From Niebla homalea (lineage: Eukaryota; Ascomycota; Lecanoromycetes; Lecanorales; Ramalinaceae), in assembly GCA_019925105.1 (NCBI GenBank), contig JAHGAU010000036.1, forward strand, positions 310,001-374,000: a stretch of DNA of 64,000 nt, given 5' to 3'. Shown here piece by piece: positions 13,545 to 25,856 of the stretch. The position numbers and the translations under genes were made by a program. The notes under the pieces are model-generated. The model did no database searches, was not told the origin of the DNA, and saw only the letters and a list, made by a program, of their open reading frames with translations. Every line of letters begins with the position of its first letter. Positions within the stretch are counted from its first letter, which is position 1.

Positions 13545-13612
13545 TCTTGATTTTTTCTTTTTCTTTTTCTTCTTTGTTTTTTCCCCCTTCTTTAACGAAA
13601 TTTTTTCTTGTA
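13545..13612. repeat. Poly-pyrimidine (TTTTC-like) tract
   Basis: A stretch of almost pure T with scattered C lies about 120 bp downstream of the FMP27 stop. It is a low-complexity tract, possibly part of the 3' processing region. Confidence 0.6.
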
Positions 13613-13782
13613 GATAATGACACTTTCGATTGGACTGAGGCGGTCATCACTGGATTGCTTTTTGTATATATATATGAACAATCGTTTGCCCCTTCCCCCC
13701 CCCCATCAATTCATTTGGGGGGGTTGGGGGGCAGGCAGAAGGGTGGTGGTGGGCGCAGGATCCCTTTTTCGTCGTGAAAGGT

Positions 13783-13830
13783 TGGATGGATGGATGGGGG
13801 TGTCGTTAGCATGCATGCATGCATGCGTGC
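13783..13830. repeat. GGAT and GCAT microsatellites
   Basis: A GGAT tetranucleotide run ends at about 13799. It is followed at about 13809-13826 by roughly four perfect GCAT units and a degenerate copy. This is a simple repeat likely to vary in length between isolates. Confidence 0.7.
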
Positions 13831-15025
13831 AAAGGAATCCCAGCGGTGGGGAGGAATCATCATCATTCATTCCTGCCTTGGATTCAAAAATCAGCGGAGC
13901 GATACTTCTTATACTCAATGCATTCGTCCAATCAATCATATAATGAAAACCATACCGAATCAGAATCAGAATCAAACCATTCGAGTCATCCGTCCTTCGT
14001 GTGCGAGGGGATCTCCGGGTTATCGACCATCGCCGCCGTGGTTTGGCCCCGCCCCGCCCCACCCCACCGCTGCCTGCGTTTTTGCAATTTTGAGCGGTTC
14101 GGTTCTTCTGACGAGGTGACGTGGGTGGGAGAGTGAGGCGTTAGAGGGAATGAGCGCCAGGGGTTTTGGCTCGTTTCGGTCTTGTTTTCCTTTTCTTTGG
14201 GGGAGTAGACGTTGGTTTTTTTTTTCTGCTGCTTTGGGTGGGTAGGGTGTGCACACGGTTGGATTTGCATACAGGAGCTGGGGCGTGACTGGGGAGAGGT
14301 AGGCTTGTTCATGGGAGAGAGCCAGAAGGAGGGTAGAGAGAAAGAGGGGGAGAGTTGACATGATATGACGGAGGAGAGAGCAACGCTGCTGGAATGAGAA
14401 GATGAGAGGACAAAGACTTGAGGCAATGAGTTTACATGGCTTTTCACGTAGTGTTGTGGTGATACTGATGGCTATGTACATGATTAGACCATCTCGCGAT
14501 ACTCACACACAGACGCGCGGGGAGGCTTTGCCAATCAGTACAAGAGGGACGCGCTTCCTTGCCTTTTGTAGCGTGTGTGTGTCTTGCCAAAGCCCGTTTT
14601 TGTCCACTATTACCCCCTTTGCTGACACGCGCAATTGCTTCTTCTATAAGAACAAGCTTCGCCTACTGCCCCCGTCAGAAGCCCGACGAACCATTTCGAA
14701 GTGAGAAAGAAAATGATGCTGTAAAAGACGTATGTACATTCGTTGGTGACATTGACGGTCGTGATTGGGCCATGAGCTGTGGAAAGGCTGTATCCGACGC
14801 TATGCTGAAAGTCGATGAGGATGAAGCGGGTAAGGTTGGCGACCGAAGGACTGACTGAAGCACGCTGATGAGACTTTGGAACGGAGTGCTGACGAGCTGA
14901 TGCTGATCCAAAACATTGTTTTCACTCATGACAAGATGTTGGATATTCTTTGTCTTTGGAAGCCAGCAAGAGGACCAAGAAAGGAGTTTTGTGATAGAAG
15001 GTAGCCAGTAAGGGGTCGGCGTATT

Positions 15026-17384
15026 TCAGCTTTTGCACCAAATTTCTGGGGCATTGATGTAGTGATACGGATCTGCGTAGGATGGTGGTTGGGGTTGTTG
15101 AATGACCACAGATGATAGATTGTTGGTGATGGGTTGAGGCAGGAAGCCTTTGCGCATTTCGTCTTCAACGAATGTCGAGGCGCGCTTATATTTCTTGTCC
15201 ATGTACTTATCATAGACTGCCGCATGATGCCTTCGCGGATGTTCACAGCATTCGACTATGAGTAGGACCAGGCTGTAGAGTTGTGAGTAGGTATAGCCGG
15301 AGTAGTGGATATGAGCAGGGGACTGCATCAATCATTAGCTTTCGTTATTCTTCGTGACGATGACAGGCCAATGAGCTTACCCATGTGCCTTTCCTCAGCA
15401 TCATTCTAGCCAGGCAGTGCGCTCCTGCAGCCAAGAAGGACGGCGGGCTTCCGACAAATCGTTCGTCCATGACGGTAATCTCGAGGAAATACTTAGCCAA
15501 TGTCCGACTTTCCAGGTCATAGTCATCTGCTTTGCTGATTCTCCGCAAGAAGCTCATTGGTCCTGGCCATCCTAGTTCAAATTGCAACATGCTGAGCATG
15601 AAGCGCTCTGCTTTGAGAATCTCATCCACAGTATAGCCACCGTCAACCATGTATACAATCTCCCGGATAGACGGGCAGTCGATTTCCTCATATTTGGCAG
15701 CGATGAAGATCGCAGTGGCGCCAACCAATTGCAACTTGCCCAGCGAGACAATTTTGCATGACAAGAAGCGGTCGATGTAGTTCACGCAGAGGAAGAGCGT
15801 CTCAGGTAGGAGGCTGAAGCGATGGTGAACCTGAATGATCCAATCCATGAGCACAGCGCGCATGGACCACTGAATCTCTTGCTGGTTGTCCATGTAATGG
15901 GCATTAGGGAGCATCTTGATCTCAAGCTCTCTCATATACCCAAAGATTTCGTCCGAGTACTCGGCTACCATGGTGGTATCCCAAGCTTCGTCTTCCAATT
16001 CCTCTGGGGTTTTGGACCCTTCGATGAGCTCTTTGGCGAGTGCGATTTCTCTCCGTGCTCTCTGTGTCTGTTTAGGGAAGAGAATTGTAGTGGCCCCCCC
16101 TATCGTACTATCTCCTCTGGTTTTGAAAGATGGTGCCGTGACATAGCCTTCCTCTTCGTACACTTCTGCTGCATCCTCATCCTCCCAGTATTCCTCCGGT
16201 TCTGGGACGGACGCGAGCTTGTGCTTAAAGACCGGCTCAAGAGGGCCTATCTCCGCATTAGGATCAATATTAGAGAGAGGAATTCGAGTGGTGTGGTGCG
16301 TCGTGACGGGCATTGTAGTTGATTTTATGACGTCGACTTTCTCTTTGGCAGATTCCTGATCTTGCGGAGGCTCATTACAATCATAGACTTGGACCTGACC
16401 GTTGTCATCAATGTAGATACCGTCAGATGTGGGCAAGGGTGCAGCCTCCGACTCTGGTTCGTCCGTTGAAGTAGGTATCTTCTCGTCTGACAGCTCAGGC
16501 TCTCGATAATGTCTGAACACATGGCAAGGTGCCTCTTTCGTCACCACGTCCGTGTCCTTTGACTCATCATTCAATGACTGAGGAAGAATTTCTGATTGAT
16601 GGACTTCAGCGGGGGCAGTCGAAGAGGCAGAGGGAAGAGGCTTTTGGGCGTCCGTTGGAAGGTCGGGCAAGGGACGAGTAGCTGGCAACTCATGCTTGAA
16701 GACAGATACAGTTTTCCTGGTTTCACGGTTACTGGGATGTAGTGGTTGGGTGAGAGCAATCTGAGACTGCTGCTGTTGTTTGACAAGCGGCTGCTTTACG
16801 CTTGGCTGGAGATTGACGGGATTCGTAACGTTGTTTAGTAAGGTTTTTAGCCCGGAGACTGTAGAGGCTCTTTGGGCGGGCTTCTGGAACGTGGTTGATT
16901 TCTTCTCTTGGACAGGTGCCAGGTTTTCCTTTCTGCTGTACGCGTGCCCTCGCAGGCCGACAATGGCAGAATCGTCCTTGCTTGGTCGGAAAAGGTTGGT
17001 CGTGTTACTCAAATCGCCAAAAGCTGTGCGTTTGGCGGCAGCTCTCAGGCCTGGTCCTGCTGCGTGCACAATTGTGGACAATGCAGGACTGGATTTGTTG
17101 CGCTGGTGTATCGTCTTGGACGGTGGAATCCCGTTGATTGCATTTTCATCATAGATTTTGAGGTTCCTGGAAGGTCTTTGAGGCTAGCGATGAGGAAGTG
17201 TCAGTGATAGTAGAGGCAATAGCAGCACATCTGTAGGGGGCTATACTGGGCTTTGAATGCGAGCCCATCGGGTCTTCATTCAGGACTGTTCTCGGGTTGG
17301 AAAACAGGTATTGAGCGACGAAGCCCACGGATCATGAATCAGAGCGATGGGGAATGGTAGGGCCAGACTTACTTTAGCATCCAT
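15026..17384 (-). CDS. nimE: G2/M B-type cyclin
   Basis: This is the regulatory subunit of the mitotic cyclin-dependent kinase (Cdc2/NimX), acting in the nucleus at G2/M and destroyed by the anaphase-promoting complex. Three exons fit: 17384-17373 (four codons, M-D-A-K, followed by a GTAAGT donor), 17183-15381 and 15322-15026. All junctions are in phase 0, giving about 703 aa. The N-terminus has the D-E-N-A and N-K-S-S-P-A-L segments seen in NimE proteins. A destruction-box-like R-T-A-F-G-D-L-S-N near residue 57 has Phe where the textbook box has Leu, which is common in this group. The cyclin box starts near residue 444 at M-R-A-V-L-M-D-W-I and includes the conserved Y-I-D-R-F-L and A-A-K-Y-E-E motifs. 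The C-terminal cyclin fold continues into exon 3. The first exon is inferred from frame and splice signals. An in-frame upstream extension from about 17501 cannot be excluded. Confidence 0.9.
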
Positions 17385-20251
17385 GACAGCGAGACGCGTC
17401 AGGCTATGCTCGCAGAGCGAATTTCGCCCTTTGAAGACGTTCTCTACGACCCGTGTCTTGCACCTCCTTTTCAGCCCAGTGGCGCGCAATCGATGGATCA
17501 CAAAGTTGAAAGGCGAATTAACGGAACCCTGACATGCGGAAACACAGTCACAGAGTCTGGCAAGGGAAACCTAAGATGTTGTGGCTAATATGTGCTGTTG
17601 GTGCTGCTGCCCCTGTCGCCATTGCACCCAAAAGCAAGTTTGTTGACATTGACATAGTGTTTTCCCTGACAACGGTCATATGCAGCTAGTGATTAGCTTC
17701 CGCAGGATAAATATACAGCTAACAACATCGCGAGTTCCGGTTGCGACCACAAAAGGCATATCAGCTCCGCAATCAACTACCAAAGACATGAGTAGCTACA
17801 AACGTACTGGACAATCATATCAGTCCTATACCTCATCATTCCGGAGTATTTGGACCTCTTTCATGCAGTGAAGGCGCGGCTGCAGACCGAAAAGCTGATG
17901 TCTTGGCATTCGCGCTTAGCAAACGCGCTCAGCACACCAGGTCATGTGACGCGAGCTGAAGCGCTGACTTTTTGATTGCAAACGTTTCGTCTTGTCAAAA
18001 AGCCTTTCTTTTTTGGCCAATCTAAGTCATAATCCATGCCTACAAGCGCTCTGCGCTGTCATCTAACGCTCCGTAGGCTTATAGTCCTCGCCAAAAGGCA
18101 TGAGTGTGTTTACAGCAGTCATGTCTTGAGGTCATGCAATCCGTTATGGCAGCTCGTCCTCCACCTCCGAGCTCGACCGATCTACGAGCGCTGTGGACGC
18201 ATACCACTCCTTTGGGAATTGTATGAGCAATAGCTTGATTCCTTTGATGTAATGTTGCTCTGGATCAGATACAGTCATCTTAGCGTCTTACCACCATGTT
18301 TTCTGCACAGCAGAACTCGTGGGATGGGGCCTGCGCCTTTAATGACATGGCTTTCGACTGGAGTTGGGGCGCAATGAACTACTAAAGGGCGGGAAAAAAG
18401 GCCGACTTTTCCAACTAGGGTCTGAGCGGAAGTGGGGGGACGAGAGAATCTAGACATGCAGCCCAGTATCCTTGATCATCATCATCAAAAGTGGAAGCGC
18501 AACTCGTGACGGAGAAGTAGGGCCGCCGATGATCCATTAGCCGTCGGACTATCAAGGAGGGGATATCTAGAACGTTGTTTGGCATGCTTAAATCCATGGA
18601 TGATCGGCCATTGCAAGCGAAGCAAAAGAGGATTACAATGCGCAGGCCCGCATCAAACGGGCTTGGTGGCCCGGTGTTGCGACACCAGTTCCTGCACTCT
18701 TGCCATGACAAAATAGTGGCCAGTAATTGCGAGCGAAATAGCGAGCCTGACAAAGGCGCGACACCATTGCGGCGCGCAAGCAGATGAATCAGGGCTAGAA
18801 GGACGTAGGGGTGAGATTCGACACAGTAAGAGAGTTATGGGACATTAGTTATACCGTGGGCCAGCCATTTTGGCGCCACCAAGTCTGGGATTTGGAACAA
18901 GACGAGTGGAAACTGCCAGCGATGACCGATTGCCAAGCGCCGAACTTACGAGACCCTACCAAGAGCATCGAGAACCAAACAATTCCGAAGGGTACGCATC
19001 AATCAATGCCTGACTGCCTGAAGAAACATCTTTGAAGCTGCTTCGACTGGCGCGCACGTAGACCGAGTATTGGGTCTACAAGGACGGACAAGTCGGGCTG
19101 TATCAATGGTCGATGATCGCTGAAGCGGCTGCATTCGCCAGTCATGCAGGCCCCTCATCATTGGATTGGCCGATTGCGATTCTCCTTCCTTAGTTCTACC
19201 ATAAATACTCCCCTCTTTCTTGGAGACTTGACTTGGACCCAACGAGTCGCCGGAAAATCTGGAGCCAATCATGAAAATCAAGCCTCCCGCAAATAGGTTT
19301 GGATCCGGCAGGCAAAGGGATTGAGGGACTGATCACTGATAGCGACTTTTGAACTGGGTATACGAAGGAAAAGTGGTCTGGTGATGGGATATCGCATCTT
19401 CTGGCTCATGATGAGGGTGGATGAGTGCGCGCAAATGCCAAATGCCAAATCTCTAGCATGTTGTAGAAGTAGACCAATGTACGGAATAGATGTATGTAAA
19501 TTGCATTCCATTGCCTTGCGTAGAATTGTGCATCTCGGCACAAAGTCGGTGCTCTGGTTTTTTTGGTCTGGCTTGGTTGCTTCAGTGAAGCGTTTCGCTT
19601 CTAGTTCTACCACTCTCCTCCAACTTCTCTTCTCCTCCCCCAACAGCCATCAATCCTCGTCGCCCATCCTTCAAAGGCCTTGTTATGCCATCTCCATCAT
19701 CGTATCTTCCCCTTCTAAGAGCCATATCGACAGGCAATGTCCCCTTGACTCTTCCATCCTTGATCATCCATCATTGACTCCTTCTCCTCCAGCAAAGGAG
19801 ATAGGCTGCCCGCACACCCATCAAAGCGACCCTTTTTGACCACATTCGTTGCTCATCAGCACTGACAATTCGGTCTATCGTCAATCAGAAGGTATGCGAC
19901 CCATTTGATAGTGCAATCTTTGTTTCCCCGTAGTCCCCTCGGTATCCTGCGCTGTCATGGAGCTGGCGCTTCCCCCTTCTGCGCCAGCAAGGGACGAAGA
20001 GCAAATTCATTTCAACGCTTCATCGTGAGGCCGATTATGATGCCTCCCAGCCCCTATCGATTGACTTTCAATCATAGCTAATACTTTGTAAACCAGATCA
20101 TCATTGGTGTCTCCCACCAACTGCCCGATCAAGCAATCTTGTTGCCGGAAGACAAATCCCGAGAACCTGCTTGCTACCGCACATACCTCGCCTTTGCAGG
20201 CAGACCACGCACATAATCATCAAAAGTCTCCTCCTTGAAAGACATCGCAGT
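17385..20251. other. Long divergent promoter region, cyclin and Zn2Cys6 regulator
   Basis: 2.9 kb with no supported gene. A TATA-like AATAAATA-type site is near 19201. CCAAT-type sequence (ATTGG) lies near 19162. A CT-rich stretch at about 19605-19810 precedes the plus-strand gene, as often seen around fungal transcription starts. The leader of the Zn2Cys6 gene may be long and may contain an intron near 19890. Short frames here look random. No tRNA-like cloverleaf was found by eye. Confidence 0.4.
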
Positions 20252-22398
20252 ATGAATGTGCAAAATCTTCTATCACACGATCCACCTCTTCGTCGTCGTT
20301 CCGATATTGTGAACGGCGATGGCCAGCAAGAGGGGCCTCGTGCGCATCAATACCCAACTCGCCAATCTACAACATCTACCAACAGCTTCAGTGAGACACC
20401 GCGCTATGGGACTCCTCAAGGAAGTCCTACATACGCGATGCCTCCACCAACTAACCTCAACGGCTTCAGTCTTTCACCCACAAAGACTGATCCAAAGAAC
20501 ATCACGTTCGAGTTACTCTTCAACGGCGACTCTCACTACCGTGCCAGGCTTCCCATGAAGGTCCAGATTTTCCCCCATGACAACACCGAAGGAATTGTCA
20601 GCACCGTGAAAAACTTCTTTGGACTATATCACAGCACTATCGCTGGAGTCAGCTTTGAGGATGGCAACGGCAATACACTTATCGCAAGCTATGACAACTT
20701 CGCCAATGGCATGACTGTATATGTCAGAATAATTGCAGATATGTCGCAGTCCTTCAGTACCAATGAATCGTCGGCTCCACAACCTCTAGCACACGTAAAG
20801 CCTGAGCGAACTCCTCATCTTGAGGAGGGCTTTCAGATGCCGCCACAATCAGCGGTCACCGCACTCAATCATGCTCAGCAGCTATCTCGGCCAGGCTCGA
20901 GGCTAGCATCCAGGCAAAGCACCTCACCTCAGCTTGCCGGTGCCCAACGAAGCGCTTCCGTGCAGAAAGGTCGTTCCCGCCCTTCTCTGAAACGCGAGAG
21001 CCGTGAGAACAGTTTCCAGGCTCGCCTCGATGAGCTCAACAGTGACAATCACAAAAGCTTTGGCAGCAGTGACGGTGACGCTGCATCCGTCACCAGCTCG
21101 TTCAGAGCCAGAAATGAGCATCTTGCCTCCGCCGAGATTAGCGAGGTAAATATCTTAGAGGGCGGTCGTCGACAGAAAGCCAAGTTCGAGAGTTCCGTAA
21201 GTAAGGGGACCCCGCATACACACTCCCACGCTAACAGCCTTTCCAGGAACTCCCACTCTACGTACCTCCTCAGATCCCTGCCCCACAATCGACCTCTTCC
21301 GTATCTCCCCAGAGGAGATCGAACGGAAATGACAACACCTCGCCGTTTGCACGCCCTCCTCAGCGAGTAGCAAGCTGGACACAACCCCCTCAATCGCCTC
21401 AATATCCCCCTCACGGGATATATGCTATTGGCAATGGCACTCCTGGGCCACCAGCTCCCCCACATGGACACCGCCTCCGCGATCGAGTTCACGCTCCATC
21501 GATGCTTCCATACGTACGCAATGGCATGACTCCTCGGGGGCAGGGGTTTGGCATCTTGCCGACTCCAGACCCCACCATCGCTAGCACGATCTCTGATGAA
21601 GACGTGGCCCTGCAGCTGATGCGTCTTGGTGACCCTTCTAATCTGTCGCATGGGCGGACTTCGGCATCAACAATGGATGACGCCCTCAGTGGTCGTGCAG
21701 ACATTGCTTCCTCTGCGACTAGCGACGGGGAAGAATATACTGATGATGAGAGACAGCTATATAGCATGATTGGGAAATCTGTCAACGGCAACGCCAAACT
21801 CGATGCCACTCCTACCGCTTCATACGCTAATGCAGAAGAACATGATGGATATTTCGGCCAAGATGGCCAACCACGTAAACGCCAGAAAATGTCAAGCTCA
21901 AAATCCTCAATGACCAAAATACGCACCAACGGCGTTTCGAAGAAGTCGGCCAAAGCACCCAAGCCACGCAATCCCGGTCACATCAAGAAGCAAAAGCCAT
22001 CGCTGGCATCCAATGGTGCCAAAGTACCCATCTCGCCAGCCTCGCTTCCCCCGCAGTCTCGCAAAACTTCATCAGCTTCACTAATGGGACCTCCCCAGCT
22101 GCCCTTCAACGATGAGGATGACTTGTCCTCCAAACCTCGCTGCCAGCGCTGCAGAAAGAGCAAGAAGGGCTGTGATCGTCAACGCCCATGCCAACGTTGC
22201 AAAGATGCTGGGATTGGCATCGAAGGCTGCGTCAGCGAGGACGAGGGTAATGGCCGGAAGGGACGGTTTGGACGACATATGGGCGTCTCGGTTCAGAAAG
22301 ACACACCTATGGCTTCTGCAAGCTTTGAGACTGAGCAAGCAGGGGCTATACTTGATGATATGTCCGGCGGTGACAAGAATAAGAAACGCAAGCGCTAG
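20252..22398 (+). CDS. Zn2Cys6 transcription factor with N-terminal beta-grasp-like domain
   Basis: A probable nuclear DNA-binding regulator; target genes are unknown. Exons 20252-21196 and 21247-22398 are joined across a 50-bp intron (GTAAGT donor, TTCCAG acceptor) in phase 0, giving 698 aa. The ATG at 20252 is preferred over upstream in-frame codons because the sequence from it (M-N-V-Q-N-L-L) looks like a true N-terminus. Residues about 88-165 form a compact alpha/beta segment resembling a PB1 or ubiquitin-like fold; this is a pattern judgement. The middle is disordered and rich in Ser, Pro and Arg. The zinc cluster is near the C-terminus, at about residues 613-641, with spacing C-X2-C-X6-C-X5-C-X2-C-X9-C. 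A Lys/Arg run closes the protein. The usual fungal-specific transcription factor middle-homology domain is not evident. Confidence 0.85.
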
Positions 22399-23483
22399 CA
22401 GCTATTCGTACTCTATTGCGAGGACTTGAAGGGATGACTACTGTCTTCCCATTGTGACACACGCATCAGTATGGAATTCCACCCTGTGATTGCCGCTGCA
22501 AATTGAAGGAGTGAAGATATATGGTGCAGAAGCTGATCAAGCTGCCTTTCGAACGAAATTTTACACAACCTCGGCGACGCAAAAGATCGGAGACGAATCA
22601 TAGTCGCTTCTATCGTCGACCCATCGACGCCATTTCCCCTCATCAATCCAGGTGATCGCATAACTTCCATGGGCTTTGTGGCTTGTTGGATGAGCTACTT
22701 ATGTGGACAAATACGCGGCATTCACTGGACGCATAATTCTCTCAAGCACCTACTTTTCCTCGCCTGCCATCAAAAGTACTGCTTGTCTCACTTTGACTTT
22801 CAACGATTCTTCTATGATAGCGTTTCCGGTTGACGAATGGCGTTCAGACAAGGTTCCAGGTGGACAGGATTATCACAACGGCGACAAAGGAGTGGGTGCA
22901 AGTGCTTTGGCGAAGCTGTCTACAGTTATAGTGGCGGATTGATTACGATATGTTGAAGTACATGACTCCCATAGTCCATCTAATTACGCGCAATTGAGTC
23001 TACACCTGAATCTCTTGGTCTCCTGTTGGTACTTGTCGCATCGCATCGCATCAATGCCCTCTCCTACGTCAGAGCGCCCCTGCCAAGAAACGTCGTTCAA
23101 ATAAGGTGCGGTCCGCTGCCGGGAGCTACAGAGCTTGGGCTAGCATCTGCCTGGCTGTTTTAACGTTTAGGTGTGCTTTGCGAAGTGCTTTATCGAGACA
23201 TGGCTTCTCTGGGACGTCAGAGGCGGTTGAAAGCCTAATATATGTATGGCGTCAGATATAGCTCACTTCTGATAGCTTTGTTCCTTTTTGAACCCGGGTT
23301 TACCAGTCAGCGAAGCATGATATCTCATGACAAGAGAACATTTCGTATAAAGCGGCACGGGTCCTCGGATTCCGCACATATATGTTCAAATAACGTCAAC
23401 TTTTTAACCACACAATGCGGTAACACAAGTCCCTACATAAGTTGGTGCAACGGGGTTGTCGTTCCCTTCGCCGCCCCCTTGTA
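22399..23483. other. Intergenic region upstream of RPC4
   Basis: About 1.1 kb between two plus-strand genes. No frame has protein character, and no RNA gene or repeat is recognised. It presumably holds the 3' end of the regulator gene and the RPC4 promoter. Confidence 0.4.
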
Positions 23484-25856
23484 ATGGCTCCTCGGCAGAC
23501 TGCACGCCGCGGACGACCTGCTCGTAGCAACAATCAACCCTCCACGCCCAATCAAGATGCTCCTGAAAGGGAACCTGCTGCAGGCCAGTCTACGAGCTTC
23601 GTCCCGATCAACTCCCCTCCTCTCGGGAACACGCAGGAAGACCATGAAGCAAATGAGCGTATGAAAAGCGGGGCATTTAGCGACTCTCCACCACCATTCC
23701 AAGAAGCTAACCTCTCATTGCCTGCAGCACCAGTCACGTCTCGAGCAGACGACCAACCTATCACCGTTCTAGAGGACAGTCCCGACATCCAATCGACACA
23801 AATTGCAGACACAGTGAGCGGAGAAGCCAATCCCCCACCACCTGCAGAATCAGTCATGGCCGAATCTATCAATACTTCCCCTCGAGCAACGGAAGACCCT
23901 CGCGAAGTTGAAACATCGCAAGGCGCAGAGACTTTGGCAGAAGAACAGCCGAGTCGCCCAACGTCATTGAAATTCAAGCCCAAGAGTTTCATCCGTAGGA
24001 GTCAGGCTGAGAGGGATGCGCTCGAGAAGGCTGAGGCGGAGAGACAGTCCGGAAGGACCAGCACTCGAGGTGGGAGAGAGCGGCCGATCGGGAGTTGGTC
24101 AAGAAGGGGGAGAGGCGGTGTTGCGCTGCAAGCTAGTGGGGTGTTGGGAGGGGATGTGGTTCGGGAGAGCGGCCCTGGTGCAAGAAGAGGTCGGGGGGGG
24201 GTTGTACACCGAGGTGGACGCGGTAGTCGCAGAGGCGGCGGCGACGGTATTGGTGGTAGTGGTATTGGTGTTGGCGAGGACGAGCCGAGTCAAGATACCA
24301 CTGCGAATGAAACAGAAATAGTGGAGTCCAAGACCAGAAGCTCAGCGCGTGTGAAGAAGGAAAGGAAGGCTAAAGCAGACACGGGGGAAGCTGAAGTCGA
24401 CGAAGATGGAGACCTTATAATGAACGCAACGGCTTCGAGAAGACGTGGCGGTAAGTCCAGTGGGAAGAACAAGATCAAGATCAAGAAGGAGGATGAAAAG
24501 CTTTATGACTATGGCTTCAACGAAGATGATGAAGACATGAATGGTGCAAGGAGAATACCCATAGCCGAAATCAGTCTGATCAGCGATGACGAAGACGACG
24601 ATATGGATATATCGGAAAGCGCAAGAGGCAAGCAGCGAGCCCATACGCCTAGGCCGGCTGCTTGGCAACTATTTCCTGTGTATCCTGAAAGGCATGAACA
24701 TGTTGAGCGTGAAAGAGCCGTGAATACTGATGCAAGCTCATGGACCGCCGCAGAGTTACGGAAGAAGGCCAGGGAAAAGCAAGAGGCTACAGGAAGCCTG
24801 TTCTTGCCGGAGGAAGAAGCAGCACAAGTGGTACAGTCTACGACGCAGACGACTTCGAAGAGGAGGCAGAAAGATCTTGAAGTAATACGGGATGACAGGG
24901 TGTGGAAAGGCGTCTACGAAGACGAGGAGGATGGACATGCGGTGGTCATCAAACCTGAGCCTGAGGAGGATCCAATGCTTGACGATGTGCTTGAGTCCGC
25001 CCAGCGGCATGCTAGGGATGGAAGCAATCGGAACACTCCATCAAGGACACCTAGACCTTCCACAGTCGAAGGGCAGCGGCAGGCAGCTCGTGAGTCTCCT
25101 AGCTCACAGTTTGTGCAAGACAATCATGAAGACGATATATCACCTCAGCAGCCGGCCAAGCGACTCAGAAAGCGGGGTTATCAAAATGTCAGTCCGGAGC
25201 TTTTCCCGCACAGCATCGAGGAAGACGAGGATTTTGCCGAAGTGATCAGGATATGGAAGGACATTCGTGGACTAGATCCAGACGCCGACCTAAGTTTACC
25301 AGAAGATGCATCTTTATCAGCGACCGTTGGCAATGCCTCCACAGAAGGCTTTGCGGATCTCAAAGGAGACCCCACGCGTCACGGGAATTCCTATCTCATC
25401 CAACTCCCTCCTATCCTACCCAGCCTCCGCAATATCAACACGCCCGCCCCCAAACCCAAGTTCGAACGAAAAGGCAAAACTCCACCAAACAACCCCCTCA
25501 ACCCTGACATCAAACCAGACCCCGACACCTCAGACTCCCCCGCAGACTCCCATTCGACAAACTCCTACTCAGTAACCTCCATGAAACCGTCCGCTGGTTA
25601 CACCGGCACCTTCACCATCTACACCAACGGCACCATGGAAGCCGACTGGGGCGGTCTCAAGCTCGACGTCCAGCAGAGCCAAGAAGCGGGGTTTGCCCAG
25701 GAAGTCCTATTGCATGATTACGAAGCCACGACAACGAAGATGGAGGATGAGGCGAGGTGGGAGGAGGTGATTAATTGCGGGACGGACGCGTGGGCAGTAG
25801 GGAAGATTGAGGGAGGGTTTGTGGCTGGGCCAGGGTGGGACAGTCTATTGGGATAG
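23484..25856 (+). CDS. RPC53: RNA polymerase III subunit RPC4 (Rpc53)
   Basis: This is a subunit of nuclear RNA polymerase III. In yeast it pairs with Rpc37 and helps termination and reinitiation on tRNA and 5S genes. The 790-aa single-exon frame begins at the ATG at 23484; an upstream in-frame codon would add 14 residues without family character. A basic motif L-K-F-K-P-K with R-R follows at about residues 160-175, as in other RPC4 proteins. An Arg/Gly-rich segment comes next (about 190-265), then an acidic and Lys-rich middle. The family C-terminal domain is at about 700-790, with the G-Y-T-G-T-F-T-I-Y-T-N-G-T strand pattern and a final G-W-D-S-L-L. The length exceeds yeast Rpc53 (about 420 aa) because of disordered insertions. 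It is separated from SCC3 by about 530 bp in the same orientation. Confidence 0.88.
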   Translation: MAPRQTARRGRPARSNNQPSTPNQDAPEREPAAGQSTSFVPINSPPLGNTQEDHEANERMKSGAFSDSPPPFQEANLSLPAAPVTSRADDQPITVLEDSPDIQSTQIADTVSGEANPPPPAESVMAESINTSPRATEDPREVETSQGAETLAEEQPSRPTSLKFKPKSFIRRSQAERDALEKAEAERQSGRTSTRGGRERPIGSWSRRGRGGVALQASGVLGGDVVRESGPGARRGRGGVVHRGGRGSRRGGGDGIGGSGIGVGEDEPSQDTTANETEIVESKTRSSARVKKERKAKADTGEAEVDEDGDLIMNATASRRRGGKSSGKNKIKIKKEDEKLYDYGFNEDDEDMNGARRIPIAEISLISDDEDDDMDISESARGKQRAHTPRPAAWQLFPVYPERHEHVERERAVNTDASSWTAAELRKKAREKQEATGSLFLPEEEAAQVVQSTTQTTSKRRQKDLEVIRDDRVWKGVYEDEEDGHAVVIKPEPEEDPMLDDVLESAQRHARDGSNRNTPSRTPRPSTVEGQRQAARESPSSQFVQDNHEDDISPQQPAKRLRKRGYQNVSPELFPHSIEEDEDFAEVIRIWKDIRGLDPDADLSLPEDASLSATVGNASTEGFADLKGDPTRHGNSYLIQLPPILPSLRNINTPAPKPKFERKGKTPPNNPLNPDIKPDPDTSDSPADSHSTNSYSVTSMKPSAGYTGTFTIYTNGTMEADWGGLKLDVQQSQEAGFAQEVLLHDYEATTTKMEDEARWEEVINCGTDAWAVGKIEGGFVAGPGWDSLLG

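Larger units (their letters stand above)
13423..15025. other. Convergent intergenic region with simple repeats
   Basis: This 1.6-kb spacer lies between the 3' ends of FMP27 (+) and the cyclin gene (-). It holds a T/C-rich run (about 13545-13612), G-runs, GGAT and GCAT microsatellites, and a short CAGAAT-type repeat near 13960-13977. No frame has convincing protein character. Confidence 0.45.

Noticed and set aside
13809..13826. CRISPR-like or regulatory array
   Set aside because: It is a plain GCAT microsatellite without spacers.
14020..14481. Minus-strand frame with a hydrophobic start, resembling a secreted protein
   Set aside because: The sequence after the hydrophobic stretch is low-complexity, it overlaps another open frame, and no splice or family support is visible.
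17385..20251. Possible tRNA or small gene in the long divergent promoter
   Set aside because: No cloverleaf or conserved A/B box pair could be assembled by eye, and short frames are random-looking.
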